A program made the translations under genes and the position numbers. Below are positions 12,701-23,774 of a stretch of 64,000 bases of DNA, in pieces. The notes below the pieces were generated by a model. It worked only from the letters and a program-made list of their open reading frames with translations. It made no database searches and was not told the origin of the DNA. This DNA comes from Pterobdella sp. o SKG-2022 (Eukaryota; Annelida; Clitellata; Hirudinida; Piscicolidae), in contig OZ038322.1 in NCBI GenBank assembly GCA_964035795.1, forward strand, positions 15,795,447 to 15,859,446, given 5' to 3'. Numbering within the stretch: position 1 is the first letter of the stretch; the number at the start of each line of letters is the position of its first letter.

Positions 12701-15572
12701 TTACCCCAAGCACCCTAGTCTTGTTGGGTGCTCCTCATGTCCCCATCAAGACCGTCCAGTGGTTGAGAAGCTCAGCCGCTCTCGCGGGGTCGGTCCACAG
12801 ACTCTCGGGGCCCGGTGTGGTACTTATTTTGGGGCAGGTGAAGAGGTGAGGGGTGTCGTGAATGTGTGTTTGGTGGAGTGGGCATGAAGGCGAGGGATGA
12901 GATGAGGGTGAGATTTTGTTGAGGTATGAGAGGATGAAAGGTGATTTATTTGATCTGAGTTAAGCGAGAGTGCGGCGACTTTGGTGGTCTAGGGTGGACT
13001 GTGGTGGTAGAGTGTGCGGCTCTGAAGCCGTGTTGGTGTATTGGGAGGATTATATTAGTGGTGATGTGTGGGAGGATGATTTTTTCTAGAGTTTTTGCTA
13101 TAAGAGAAAGTGGGCTATTGGTCTGTACGAGGAGGAGAGAAAGGTTTTTGTTGGGTTTGGCGATGGGGATGATTTTGGAGGTTTTCCATATTTGCGGTAT
13201 GGTGTTTGTGTTGATTGTGATGTTGTAGAGGTTGGTTAGGTGTCTGATGGCTATTGGTCCTAGGTGTTTGAGATGTTTGATGTTGATATTGTCTGGTCCT
13301 GAAAATTTGTTATTTTTAGATTGTTTTATAGCGAGGATGGTATCTGATTCGGTGATTGTTATTGGGGTAGATGTGAGTGATTTGGTGAGTTTGTTTTTTA
13401 TTCTGTGAGTGGGGTTGGAAGAGTGTTTTGTGGTTGATTTAAAATATTTATTTAGTGTTGGCTTTTTGTGTGTCTGTGTGGGCTGTTTTGTTGTTGTGAG
13501 TGATGGTTGTATTGGTGAGAGTGGTAGGTTTTTTGGGGTTGAGGGCCTTTACTGTGGACTATAGGATGTGAGATTTTTTCTTGTGGTCCCAGTCGGCTTT
13601 AAGGCGCTCTTCCCATTTTTGTTTTTTGTGTTGTTGAATGAGGTGGGTGGTGTGTTGGTTAAGTGTGGGTAGTAAGGGATCTTTGTTATTGAGGGTTCTG
13701 GTGTGGTTTCGTTTTGATATGAGTGTAGTGATACTTTCGGGGAGTGGGGTGTGGGTGGGTTTTATTATTCCTTTAGGGATGTTTATTCGGTCTGATGTGA
13801 GTATGGCGTTTGTGATGAGGTGGTTAGCTGTGTGGGGGTCTTCGTGGAGAGGGGTGTTTTTGAGGGTGTGTTCTATGTGTTTGGTGAATTGGAGCCAGTT
13901 GGCTCTCTTGTAGTTAGTGAGAGTTCTGAGGGGTTTAGTTGTGGGTATTTTGTATTTGTTTTTGAATGTGATGAGGATGGAAAGATAGTCAGAGTTCAAG
14001 GCTTTAAGTGTTTGCCAAGTGAGGTTGGCTGATATTGTGGTGATTGCTGTAGTGAAGTCAGAGGAGGTGGGTTGTTGATTTGGGTTAAATGGTAGTCGGG
14101 TGGGAGTGTTTTGGTTGAGAATGATGTGGTTTGAATTGAGGATGAGTGAGGTTATGAGTTGGCCTCTGTGGTCTGTGAAAGAAGAGTGCCATGTTTGTGA
14201 GTGGGCGTTAAAGTCACCCGTGATTATGGAATTGGGAAGGCTTGTGAGGTGGATGAAGAGGTTGGTGATTGAGTTGTCTATGTTGTTGGTGTTGGGTGGG
14301 ATGTAGACGTTTGAAATATGTAGATTGGTGTGTTTGAGATGTATTTTTGTTGTAATGAGTTTGATGTTGTTTGTGATCAGGTTTGTGGGAGTGGGGATTT
14401 GTGAGTAGGTTATGAGCATCTGAGGTGAATCCAGTGAGGGCTGGTATGGTTGCATTGAATGGAGGTTTGATATGAAGCGATTTTATGTGTACATATAGCA
14501 CAGTACCACATGGGTCCCAGGTTGCTTTCCACATCTCCTGCGAGAAGCAGCTGAGCTCTTTTCCACCAGTCCAGGTCTTGGTGGGGGCAGGCCATAAAAA
14601 ATATGGCCTGATTTGAGGTCCTCCTCTTGAAGAGAAAGAGGATGGGGGGTGTTGATACAGATTTAGTCCTCTTAAGGACACATCTCGACCACGTGTAGGC
14701 CTGCCTTTCTCAGGACATAAGACAAATAAATTTTGAAGCTGAAATGCTGTTAGATAAATATAATGGCACTCAAGATTAAAAATAATGGCATCTATAAATG
14801 TTGTATTGAAGAATTTATATCAATGATTATGACTACTTGAAAACATTTGCAAAATATATCACATACATTTGTCTGTGTCAACTTGAGTGAAAACCGCAGT
14901 AACAAGAAACAGGATAAATGTGAATGATAATGATCCAAACATTCTAATTTTGATTGACACACTTAAGGGGTAATTATGAGTTACAATATTCAATGAAAAT
15001 TTAAATTTTCAAATTAGAAAAATGATTTTTTGGAATTAACTTATGTGAATAAAATAAATTTGAATGAATTTATCCATGTTTTATCTTGAAATAATTGAAT
15101 AAACTTACCTTTTAGTTAAGAAAATATTCAATAACATAAACAGAAATCCTGGCAGAAGGGTAGCTAAGCCTAGATAGTTTAAAAAGAAAATTTGATTATA
15201 TGTTTTGAATTCAGGCTTGCTCCAATCTGTGTCATTAAGAGAAGTATTGCGAAACTTATAAGAAAAGTACTGTAAAAAAATATTTTGTATTAAATATTAA
15301 TGTTTGTATTTATTTTCAATATTACTTTATGTATCTATTGAATTAGCAAACTAACCAAGTTAGCATTACTGAAAAAGTTCCAAGGAAGCAGTGTTCCAAT
15401 ACCAAGAAGGTAAAACATCACATATACCAAATTAAACCTTAGAGGAAAGATATAGAGCTGAATATGTTATAAAACTTCGGACTGGAAATAACAATTATTT
15501 TTACCTATCTGTTTCTCTTCTTGGTGAACTTGGCGTCAGAATAACTTGTTCGTTGTACAAATTATTATTCAT
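9779..15572 (-). CDS. SLC29A: Equilibrative nucleoside transporter (SLC29/ENT family)
   Basis: Exons in transcript order: 15572-15505, 15437-15356, 15269-15109, 14961-14867, 12612-12562, 11122-11037, 10967-10427, about 10322-10237, 10175-9979, 9887-9779. They total 1476 nt, or 491 aa plus stop, close to the usual 450-480 aa. Family landmarks occur in order: GTLLPWNFF in the first membrane segment, FGSLSFTFILFLVTA, SATQGALLSLSG, AVMSGMAMAGLFAS, the long hydrophilic central loop, CFPTIMAAV, YFTPVVCFLNYNFFDLLGR, SNAQPRRY, GLTNGFVSTLAMMSAPRK, and a last segment SLFLYLGLGFGSLA. The family moves nucleosides down their gradient across plasma or organelle membranes; substrate preference cannot be read here. 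A LINE lies in the intron between exons 4 and 5 and should be spliced out. Every splice site is GT-AG and all lengths close in frame. Confidence 0.93.
12679..12690. repeat. Target-site duplication, left copy
   Basis: CATAAGACAAAT is repeated exactly at 14716-14727 around the LINE. It marks the insertion point and shows the element arrived by target-primed reverse transcription. Confidence 0.88.
12691..14715 (-). mobile_element. Internally deleted non-LTR retrotransposon in a transporter intron
   Basis: The element is flanked by the 12-bp repeat CATAAGACAAAT (12679-12690 and 14716-14727) and ends in a poly(A) tail, seen as the T-run after 12690. From its 5' side on the minus strand it encodes a 2A-like motif (about 14530-14570), a PHD-like Cys/His finger (WYCAIC...IQC..WIHLRCS) and an AP-endonuclease domain (VYIPPNTNN, ITGDFNAHS, SSDFTTA) to about 13560. 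A short reverse transcriptase piece follows, with KPNKN, SLIAKTLEKIIL and HQHGFRAAHST (about 13330-12990). The frame then jumps to the C-terminal tail (HIHDTPHLFTCPK, LWTDPARAAELL). The reverse transcriptase catalytic core is missing, so the copy is not autonomous. It is less AT-rich than its surroundings. Confidence 0.9.
14716..14727. repeat. Target-site duplication, right copy
   Basis: Exact partner of the 12-bp repeat at 12679-12690, bordering the 5' end of the minus-strand LINE. Confidence 0.88.
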
Positions 15573-15966
15573 TTTATGAAAGTCTGTGACTTTAAATGTA
15601 TACCAGATGATTGAAATTCTCTTAATGTAATGAAAATATTTTTAATAGAAAAAAAAATTTGATTCTTGGTAAACTTTATATTTATCAAATAAGGCTATTT
15701 ATGTACATGAAAAATTAAGTTTAATTCAATTAAATCATAGTTACATTGAATAGACTATATAAAGCGCTTTATCCAATGAAGTTATTTTAATAAAAATATA
15801 GGTAGATTTAAAAATTAAATATTAAATTAATCGTTCAATTTATTTTTTAAAAAGTTTTTTTTTTCAATTTATATCTGAATTTAGTTTGGAAAAATTGTCT
15901 TACAGTTCAATTTTCCATTATGTTATTTAAAGTAAAAAGTAAAACAATAGAATACAATGAAAACAA

Positions 15967-16875
15967 ATGGCACCTCCTAAAATGAAGGAATGCAATATTT
16001 ACGGGACAAATGAAGCTTTTGACTCTGATGGAATATGTAAAAGCTGCAAGAAAATAAAAGAGCTGGAACGGGAGATAAACGATTCGAAAGATATGTTCGG
16101 CACGAAATCTCTTCCCAAAAGATTGGAGGGAAAAATTGAGAAACTAAAAGTAAATTCGAAGGAGTTAGAAAGAAAAATCACCAAAAAAATTTTCGATTTG
16201 AATGTAGAGAGTGTCGAAAAAAGAATCAAATCAGCCGGGGAAGAGGCATTCATGAACGCATTCAAAGAAAATGAAGAAACATGGAGCATGGTGGTTGGTA
16301 AAAAAGTTGGCAACGAATTGAGCATAGTCAGCGACAAAGTAAAAAACGTGGAAGAGAAAATGAAAATTCGAGAGGAAGAAAACAAACAAAAAGAATTGAG
16401 GAAGAACAACATAGTAAAACATAGAATGGTTGAGACACCAGTACCAGAGAGCGAAAAGAAAAACAGTGAAAATAGGAAGGCAATAATAACACTCATTAAC
16501 GAAGTGCTAAAGGTTCCTTGTGAGGAAAAAGAATTAAAGAGAGTTTTCAGGTTAGGCAAAGCTAAAGACACTGATAGACCACTACTTATCGAGTTTCAGA
16601 AGAGAACAATGAAAAATGCAGTGTTGGAGAGTTTATCAAAACTTAAACAAGCTGATGAGAAATACAAGAAAATATCGGTGACGCATGATATGACTAAAAA
16701 GGAAAGGGAGCAATGCAAGAATACAGTAAAACTGTGCAAAGAAAAACAAAGCTCAGATAAGTCGGGGGAATGGGCATTCAAGGTAAGAGGTCAACCTGGA
16801 GCCATGAGGGTAGTGAAGATGGGAAAATATCAATTACAAAAATTCAGAGATCGAAGAGAGAATCAGCAAAGATAA
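15967..16875 (+). CDS. LINE ORF1 protein (coiled coil, nucleic-acid binding)
   Basis: 302 intact codons. The N-terminus has a small Cys cluster (CNIYG...CKSCKK). A Lys/Glu-rich coiled coil covers about residues 30-150, and the C-terminal part has the CR1 ORF1 signature VFRLGKAKD, RPLLIEFQKR, ISVTHDMTKKEREQC and EWAFKVRGQPG. Such proteins coat the element's RNA during retrotransposition. This frame is still open, unlike ORF2. Confidence 0.88.
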   Translation: MAPPKMKECNIYGTNEAFDSDGICKSCKKIKELEREINDSKDMFGTKSLPKRLEGKIEKLKVNSKELERKITKKIFDLNVESVEKRIKSAGEEAFMNAFKENEETWSMVVGKKVGNELSIVSDKVKNVEEKMKIREEENKQKELRKNNIVKHRMVETPVPESEKKNSENRKAIITLINEVLKVPCEEKELKRVFRLGKAKDTDRPLLIEFQKRTMKNAVLESLSKLKQADEKYKKISVTHDMTKKEREQCKNTVKLCKEKQSSDKSGEWAFKVRGQPGAMRVVKMGKYQLQKFRDRRENQQR

Positions 16876-19669
16876 GCAGATTGAAATGCTTCTACGTAAA
16901 TGCAAGAAGTGTGGTAAACAAAGACAAAAGGACAGAACTTGAATTATATGTTGACAAGGAAAAACCTGATGTCATTGGTATAACAGAATTCTGGGTCAAA
17001 AAATCTATAGAAGACAGTGAACTCGAACTGGATGGGTACATCATGTTTAGGAAAGACAGAGAAATTCATGGAGGAAGAGGACATGGGGGTGGGGTACTAC
17101 TGTATATAAAGGGCAACCTGATGGTCCTTGAAAGAACGGACCTGAAAGATGACAGATTTAAGGAAAGTGTTTGGTGTAAAATCAAAAACAAAAACGAGAA
17201 AATGGTTATAGGTTTGTGCTATCGTCCTCCTGACTCGAGTAAAGAAAACGATATTGGACTTCATGAACTAATCAACAGAGTTACCACAGAAGCATGCATC
17301 ATAATGGGAGATTTCAACTTTCATATAGATTGGAACAAGAAGCAGGGCAAAAAACCATCGGAAGACCTATTTTTGGAATGCATGGATGAAAACTTTCTCA
17401 CTCAGCATGTGGTTGAGCCAACAAGGGAGAAAAATATACTTGGCCTAGTAGTCTCTACCGAAGAAAACATGATTGAAGATGTGCAGGTAGAAGAGAGATT
17501 TGGCTCTAGTGATCACCAGGTTATAAGATTTACCATTGCTTCAGAACACGAAATTGAAGAGATAAAACACAAAAAGCGATTCAACTACTATAGAGCAGAT
17601 TTTGATAAAGTCAGAAACAAAATCAAAGAAAAGAACTTGAAACAGAGATTGGCAGGTCTTGGAGTACAGGATAAATGGAAGAAGTTTGCGTCATGTATGA
17701 AAGAAGTTGTGGAAGAAACAGTACCGACATATAAAAGAAACACCAAAAAATGTTCTTGGGTAAATAAAGATGTTATAAAAACCAGGAGAGCCAAGTATAA
17801 AGCGTGGAAGAAAATGCAAACAAACCTTAAAAGTGACCCAAATATATTTGGAACAAACGCTGGAAGACATACAGAAGAAACGAGAATTAAATATGTTGAA
17901 AAAAGAAACCTGGCAAACAAATCAAAAAGGAAGGCAATTAAAGATTATGAGACAAAGCTAAGTCAAAATATTAAGAGACAGCAAAAGCTTTTACAACTAC
18001 ATGAAGAGCAAACAAAAAAGAAATACGAAGATTGGACCACTAAAAAACAACCAAGGCATTATGGTTACAGATAATGAAGAAACTGCAGAAATGTTGAACA
18101 AGTATTTTGGATCAGTATTGACGCAAGAAGACACGAAAAACATCCCAGAACCGATGTTATTATTTGCAGGAAACCAGGAGCAGATGATAAATACGGTAGA
18201 TATTACAGAAGAGATAGTTGTGAAGATGTTAAAATCTCTCAAAGAAGACAAAACTCCAGGAGTAGATGAAATGCATCCTAAATTTTTGAAGGAAGTGCGG
18301 AACGAAATAGGAGCGATTATAGCTGAATTATTTATAGAATCCATCAAAACAGGTGAGATACCAAAAGACTGGAGAGATGCCATCGTTACGCCATTATTCA
18401 AAAAAGGCAGCAGGAGCGACACTAGCAACTACAGGCCAGTCAGCTTAACATGCAATGTATGTAAAGTGCTAGAAAAAGTAATAAAGATGAATATGGTTGA
18501 ACACCTCATGCAAAATGAAATAATTAAAAGTAGCCACCATGGATTCATGAAAGGGCGATCTTGTTTGTCTAACCTATTGGACTTCTTTGAAGAAGTGTAC
18601 GAAAATGTAGACAGTGAAAACTCTGTTGATATAATCTATTTGAATTTCGCTAAAGCATTCGACAAAGTGCCACATGAACGACTTGTCAAGAAGTTACGAT
18701 CGTGCGGGATATCTGGTAACCTGCTCCGATGGATCACTAACTGAATAAAGAACAGGAGACAACAAGTGCGTATCAAAGACAAGAATTCATCCTGGATTAA
18801 TGTTACAAGTGGAGTTCCTCAAGGTTCGGTGCTGGGACCTCTGCTATTCGTTATATATATCAGCGATATTGACTTTGGGATAAAATCAAAAATATCAACG
18901 TTTGCTGACGACACGAAACTGTGTGCGAAGGTCAACAATGAAATAGATGCGGAAGTACTAAGACTTGATTTGGAACGGATATATAAGTGGTCTGAGGATT
19001 GGCAAATGTTTTTCAATATAATGCACATGGGAAAAAAGAACAGGATCTTTCAGTATCATTTGGACAATCAAGAACTACGATCGACAGAAGAAGAAAAAGA
19101 TCTCGGAGTCATGATACACAAAAACATCGAGGCAATGTACTGTCGCAGCGGCCAAAGCAAATCAAATACTTGGATTTATCAGAAGAACGGTGGTCAGCAG
19201 AGAAAATTCAATAATCATAAATTTGTATAAGACTCTAGTTCGACCCCATCTGGAATATTGTGTTCAGGCGTGGAGTCCAGATTTGCAAAAAGACGAGAAC
19301 ATTCTGGAAAAGGTACAGCGGAGAGCGACAAAGATGATCAAAGGACTCGAGAAACTTCAATACGAAAAAAGATTAAGAGAATGTGAACTGACAACTCTAG
19401 AAAAAAGAAGATGCAGAGGAGATTTAATACAAACCTATAAATTAATCACCAGAAAAGAAGATACACCATTTACCAGATTCTTCCAACTGGAAACCAGAAA
19501 AGGCCTACGAGGACACAAATACAAATTATTTAAGAAGACTGGAAATCGAATCAAGCAGAGATTCTTCAGTAGCAAAGTGATAAACGCCTGGAATGAGCTT
19601 AGTGATGAGACAGTTTCCGTGGAAACAACCAACAATTTTAAAATCAAGATAGGCGAGCTAGGATATTAG
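16870..19669 (+). pseudogene. LINE ORF2: AP endonuclease and reverse transcriptase, disrupted
   Basis: The endonuclease starts near LKCFYVNARS, with ITEFW, GLCYRPP, IMGDFNFH and FGSSDHQ. After about 18050 the reading continues in another frame into the reverse transcriptase (TPGVDEMHP, SNYRPVSLTC, HHGFMKGRSCLSNL, LNFAKAFDKVPH, SGVPQGSVLGPLL, catalytic FADDT). An in-frame stop follows WITN near 18742, and a further frame change occurs near 19040-19190 before the intact tail ending at 19669. These lesions make the copy non-autonomous. Confidence 0.88.
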
Positions 19670-19740
19670 ATATATTCAGCAGGGGTTCTCACACAGACTC
19701 TAGTCTACCGAACCACTTTAAATTCAGTTATGTTTTTTAT

Positions 19741-20236
19741 GTTTAATACAGCATTTATTAAATATTTTATTATAAAACTAAGCTTTTCGAAATGCTATTG
19801 ATATCCACTGAGGTAACTCAAGATGATACCTGAAGCTGAAGTCCTTAGGTCTCGAAAAACTTGCTAAATAAATGCTGTTGTTTTTGTTCATTAAATTCAG
19901 CAAAATACATAATAAAATTCCTAAAGTACAAAGCTTTTCGTAGAATTAACAAACATTGTCTCACGAAAAGCTTCGAACAATTGAATAAAATTTTTTAAGC
20001 GCAGTATCTTTAATTAAACTATTTTCAAATACTTTTTATAAGTCGTTCTTTCAATAAAACAAAAAACAAAAAAAATTGTTAGTCAAAGATTTGAATAAAG
20101 AAGTTATAATCGTCAAATTTATAAAGATAAATAATAATATATTATATCATAACATAATAACAGTAATTTTTTCTTAGTATTTTTAAAACAACGAAAAATA
20201 AGTTCTCTGGTATTTAAGGATAATAAAAAAATCCTT
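19741..20236. repeat. Fold-back element relics
   Basis: Two inverted arrangements share the core AAGCTTTTCG. One runs from CAGCATTTATT (about 19750) to its partner AATAAATGCTG (about 19870). The other pairs AAGCTTTTCGT (about 19938) with ACGAAAAGCTT (about 19963). The same core occurs in the clearer fold-back elements at 33245, 46040 and 52929. No coding sequence is seen. Confidence 0.45.
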
Positions 20237-20323
20237 ATGTCTTTAATAGAAAGCCTGGTAGATTTGGATACTAACCAAGTTTCTCGTTTTATACAAGAAC
20301 TTTACCCTCACTATAGAACATTA
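20237..20323 (+). other. Candidate upstream exon of the WH1/CRIB-like gene
   Basis: An open stretch of 29 codons (MSLIESLVDLDTNQ...) begins with ATG and ends exactly at a GT donor (ACATTA|GTTAAT) in phase 0. The exon starting after the AG at 23768 also begins in phase 0, so the two could join through a 3.4-kb intron. This is plausible but unproven; the ATG at 23775 may equally be the true start. Confidence 0.35.
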
Positions 20324-23300
20324 GTTAATTTTAAATGATATAGAACATTATTTTCAAAGAATATTTTCAAAAAAAAATAATAACGAATGGATCAAACAAA
20401 TAGTAATAAAAAAAACATAAAATGAATGGAACAAACAATAAGGAATAAAACCAACGTAAAATAAAAAGCCACCATAAACCATAAGGACCACTCGAAGGAT
20501 AAACTCCTCCTTTACTCCCCCTTTCGATTCTTCTTCATTTCCCTTCGTTATGGTGTGATTTATACAAACTTTTGACCGAATATGTTGCAAATTAACAACT
20601 TCATAATTTATATTTCATAGGCCGCATTGGATTAGAAATATGAGACTTGGCTTTATCACGAGGATAGAGCTTCAAACAGAGCAACTAATTATAACTGCGT
20701 CTTTATTAGTTTTAAAAAACTGAATCCTAAAACAAGAAATGTGGTTTTGCATAATAAACAGTGATAGTTCTAAAAAATGTGTAAAAGAAGTTCAAATCTG
20801 ATGTCTGTAACAAAGCCAGATAAATGGTTCAGAGGCCATGTTGAAAAAAGAGTGGAGGTATGTAGGAATTTTATGAATGGAAGATGGTGTTAACACATGG
20901 TCAGAATTCCAAAGGTATGAAACTGGTTTACAGTGACGACGTTTAGCAGACAAAACTGAAAAAATACAAGAAGGGCTTTTATATACAAATGGGTTTTTGT
21001 ATTGAGACTACTTAAGCTTTGAACTCAAGATAAAAGGAAAGTTTTTATATAGGAAATTATAACATTAAAAATTTGGCGAATAAGAGAAACAGCTTTAATG
21101 TGAAAAATATTTCAATGAACATGATGATGGAAACATGTTTTTGAAAAGCTTCATTCAAAATATAAACTCTTACAGTGTTTTTTGAATTGAACATTTCAAC
21201 TTAACGTTTTCATATGAATGAAATTTATTTACAGAAAAACCTCAAAAAGGATAATACTGAGACAGTAAAATTTAGCTTTTATTCCCGTAGCCTCGATAAT
21301 AAAGGCCGATCCATGTCGTCTGTTGCTATTCTCACTATCGATTCCAATCGATGGAGTGTATTCAAGACTCACAACCATTCAAGGAGTCAGTTTATATAAC
21401 TCTTGGTGATTATTTTTATTCATATTTTGATATTTAGTATAAAAAATTTCTTTTTAGGAATTTTATGGAATAAATCTGGAAGTATTCATTTTATTAAATT
21501 AGGAATTTTTTATATATAAAGATGCATACAAATATAAATTATGGATATTCCCAAGAAAATAGAAGCCTTTTTAATGGGATTCTCTATATATTATCTTTAT
21601 CATTCAATTTCTTAACCAGTTTTCCATTAATAATTGACCTCAAAATTGTCTCTAAAACGCATTATAAAAGAAGAAAAAATTTCCCAAAAAATAATATCGA
21701 TTTAATTATCGAATATTTATGATTTACGCGCCCAATGCTCCAAATGCTTCATATCCCACTTTTGAGGAACTATAGCTTGTTTGTACGCCTCACAAGCATT
21801 GTGCAATCAGGATAGTCCTATTTATATACGTGCTGTTATGGTATTTCAAAATTTGTAGAGTGTTTCGTGTTTACGCTATTCTCGCGTTTGTTCTTTTTAT
21901 CGATGTTGTTTTGGAAATATAGCATTTGATGTATTTTTCTGACAAGTTTGAAGTTTAGTTGAAAAGAATGGGGATGAAAGCTTTGGCTGGAATCGAAATA
22001 AATGATATTTTCCGATAAAAGGTATGAGCTAGTAAAATTTTGAATTATATAAAAATATTGAATAAAAATTATTTTTACAGACGATAACTACACTTATTTT
22101 ATACATAAACTATAAGTTTCTACATAAAGAAATTTTTAAAAAGGTTGCAAGTTTGACATGGATCAAAATAAGTAGTCAATTTCCAATCATCAATGTTTCA
22201 TAATTCTTAAAATTAACACGATATTTAACTTATTCAATTGAAAAATATAACGTGGTTTCAAATATTTTTTTCACCCTTCATATACAAATGATGTAATTAA
22301 ATATGCAAAGGATTAAAGGCTCAACAATCATATTCGTCCACGGATTAAGTCGTAACTAGCTTAAAACTTTTACCTTTTGAGAAGCTTTGTGTTTTAATGA
22401 AATGGATACTGAAATTTTTAAACTGCTGAATAGGATTCAAAATGTGTTAGGCAAATAGAGGAAATGGTAGGACAAACAAGTCTACGCTGTCTGGAGTATT
22501 AAAATAAGTTTTGATAGTTTGATGGTAGGAAATTTAGTGTTGCTAGTATTAATATTTTTAAATGTTGGAAGGATGATTTTTGATGGAAATTTTCAAAATA
22601 ATCAAATTGAGTTGTTTTATTTATTTTAGTTTTGAGAGAAAGATATTTAAAAGAAGCATTAGCTTCCCAAGTTACATAAGAACTTATTCAAATCAAACAC
22701 TTTTAACTGAAAACTAAGCTTTTCTATCTACAATAGCATCATCAGGTAGCTTAAACAAACTCGAACCTAGTTGAGAATTTATTGTAGCGTTAAGTTTATT
22801 GTCGTTTTTAATTTTATAATAAAAAATAAATATAAATTAACACTTATATGAACTTTTTAGTAGACTATTTTCGATTTAAAAATTTATATTCTGGCTGTAA
22901 TGAGACATGACTGGAAAATAGAGATAAAAAGAAGCCTCAACTTAAATATATTTTTAACGAGGTTTTCAAACTTGAAACATTAAAATAATAGCGTTTTCTT
23001 TACATATTTTGATATTTAACAAACCATAATGGCATGAAGTTAAACTTAGCAGTTCAATCAATTTCTAAAGTAGTATAAAAAGCATTTAATGGTTAAAACT
23101 TTAAATTTATGTTTGCTCAAAGATGGCTTTTCAGCAAAAAAATTATTCAAAGTATTTGCTCTAAATAATTTTTCATCAATTATTTTTCCACCTCAATTGA
23201 TTGGAGTTGTTTTTCGAAAATGAAACCACATAATTAGCTAATTTATCTAAAATGTAAAAATACTGTGAAAAAAATTAAGTTTTGATTTTTCCCTATAAGC

Positions 23301-23774
23301 CTTTTATGTAGTTAAATATTTCGAAGGATGAATGCATTTTTATTAAACTACATTTTAAATGTACGTTTTTATATAAATTCAAAGTATATAAACTGTTTGA
23401 AAATGATAGACTTAAATTATATTTTATTGTGACAGAAGCATCAAGTATAGGCATCCTTGAGGTTGTTATGTTCAAGTAATGTTTTTCTTAAACTTCTTTA
23501 CAGTTACGAGTTGCAGCGTATTTTAAATTTTTTTGGTTTTTAAATTGCTAAATCATTTTTATAAAAAACAAGTAGACTTGAGAATGGAAGCTTTTTTTAC
23601 AAAAATATTCGGGAAATTTTGCTTTATAAATTGTTTGTTTTGTTTTCATACATTTGTTTCAGGTTTTGTCAATCATTTCTAATTTTCAAAAAAAGTAATT
23701 TCGGTTTGAAAAACAAAATTTCATGAATTTTTGAATTTTTACCAAAAATTAAATATTTTACTCATTAGATCGAT
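20324..23774. other. Long stretch without a supported gene
   Basis: AT-rich sequence with many stops. A 51-codon open stretch after an AG at about 21237 (KNLKKDNTETVKF..., SRSLDNKGR) has a possible donor and could be an exon, but it matches nothing I know. Nothing else is supported. Confidence 0.5.

Larger units (their letters stand above)
15940..19740 (+). mobile_element. CR1-like LINE, nearly full length, inactivated
   Basis: A two-ORF non-LTR element: ORF1 at 15967-16875, then endonuclease and reverse transcriptase with a C-terminal tail to 19669. It begins about 370 bp upstream of the transporter start codon, in the opposite orientation. The exact ends and any target-site duplication were not found. 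The ORF1 ending (KISVTHDMTKKEREQC, VRGQPGAMRVVK) and the ORF2 tail (VQRRATKMIKGLE, RRCRGDLIQTYK) are typical of CR1-type elements in many invertebrates. Confidence 0.9.

Noticed and set aside
20354..20590. Hydrophobic minus-strand frame of 78 codons
   Set aside because: Phe/Ile-rich composition expected from AT-rich DNA; no neighbouring exon, signal or homology.
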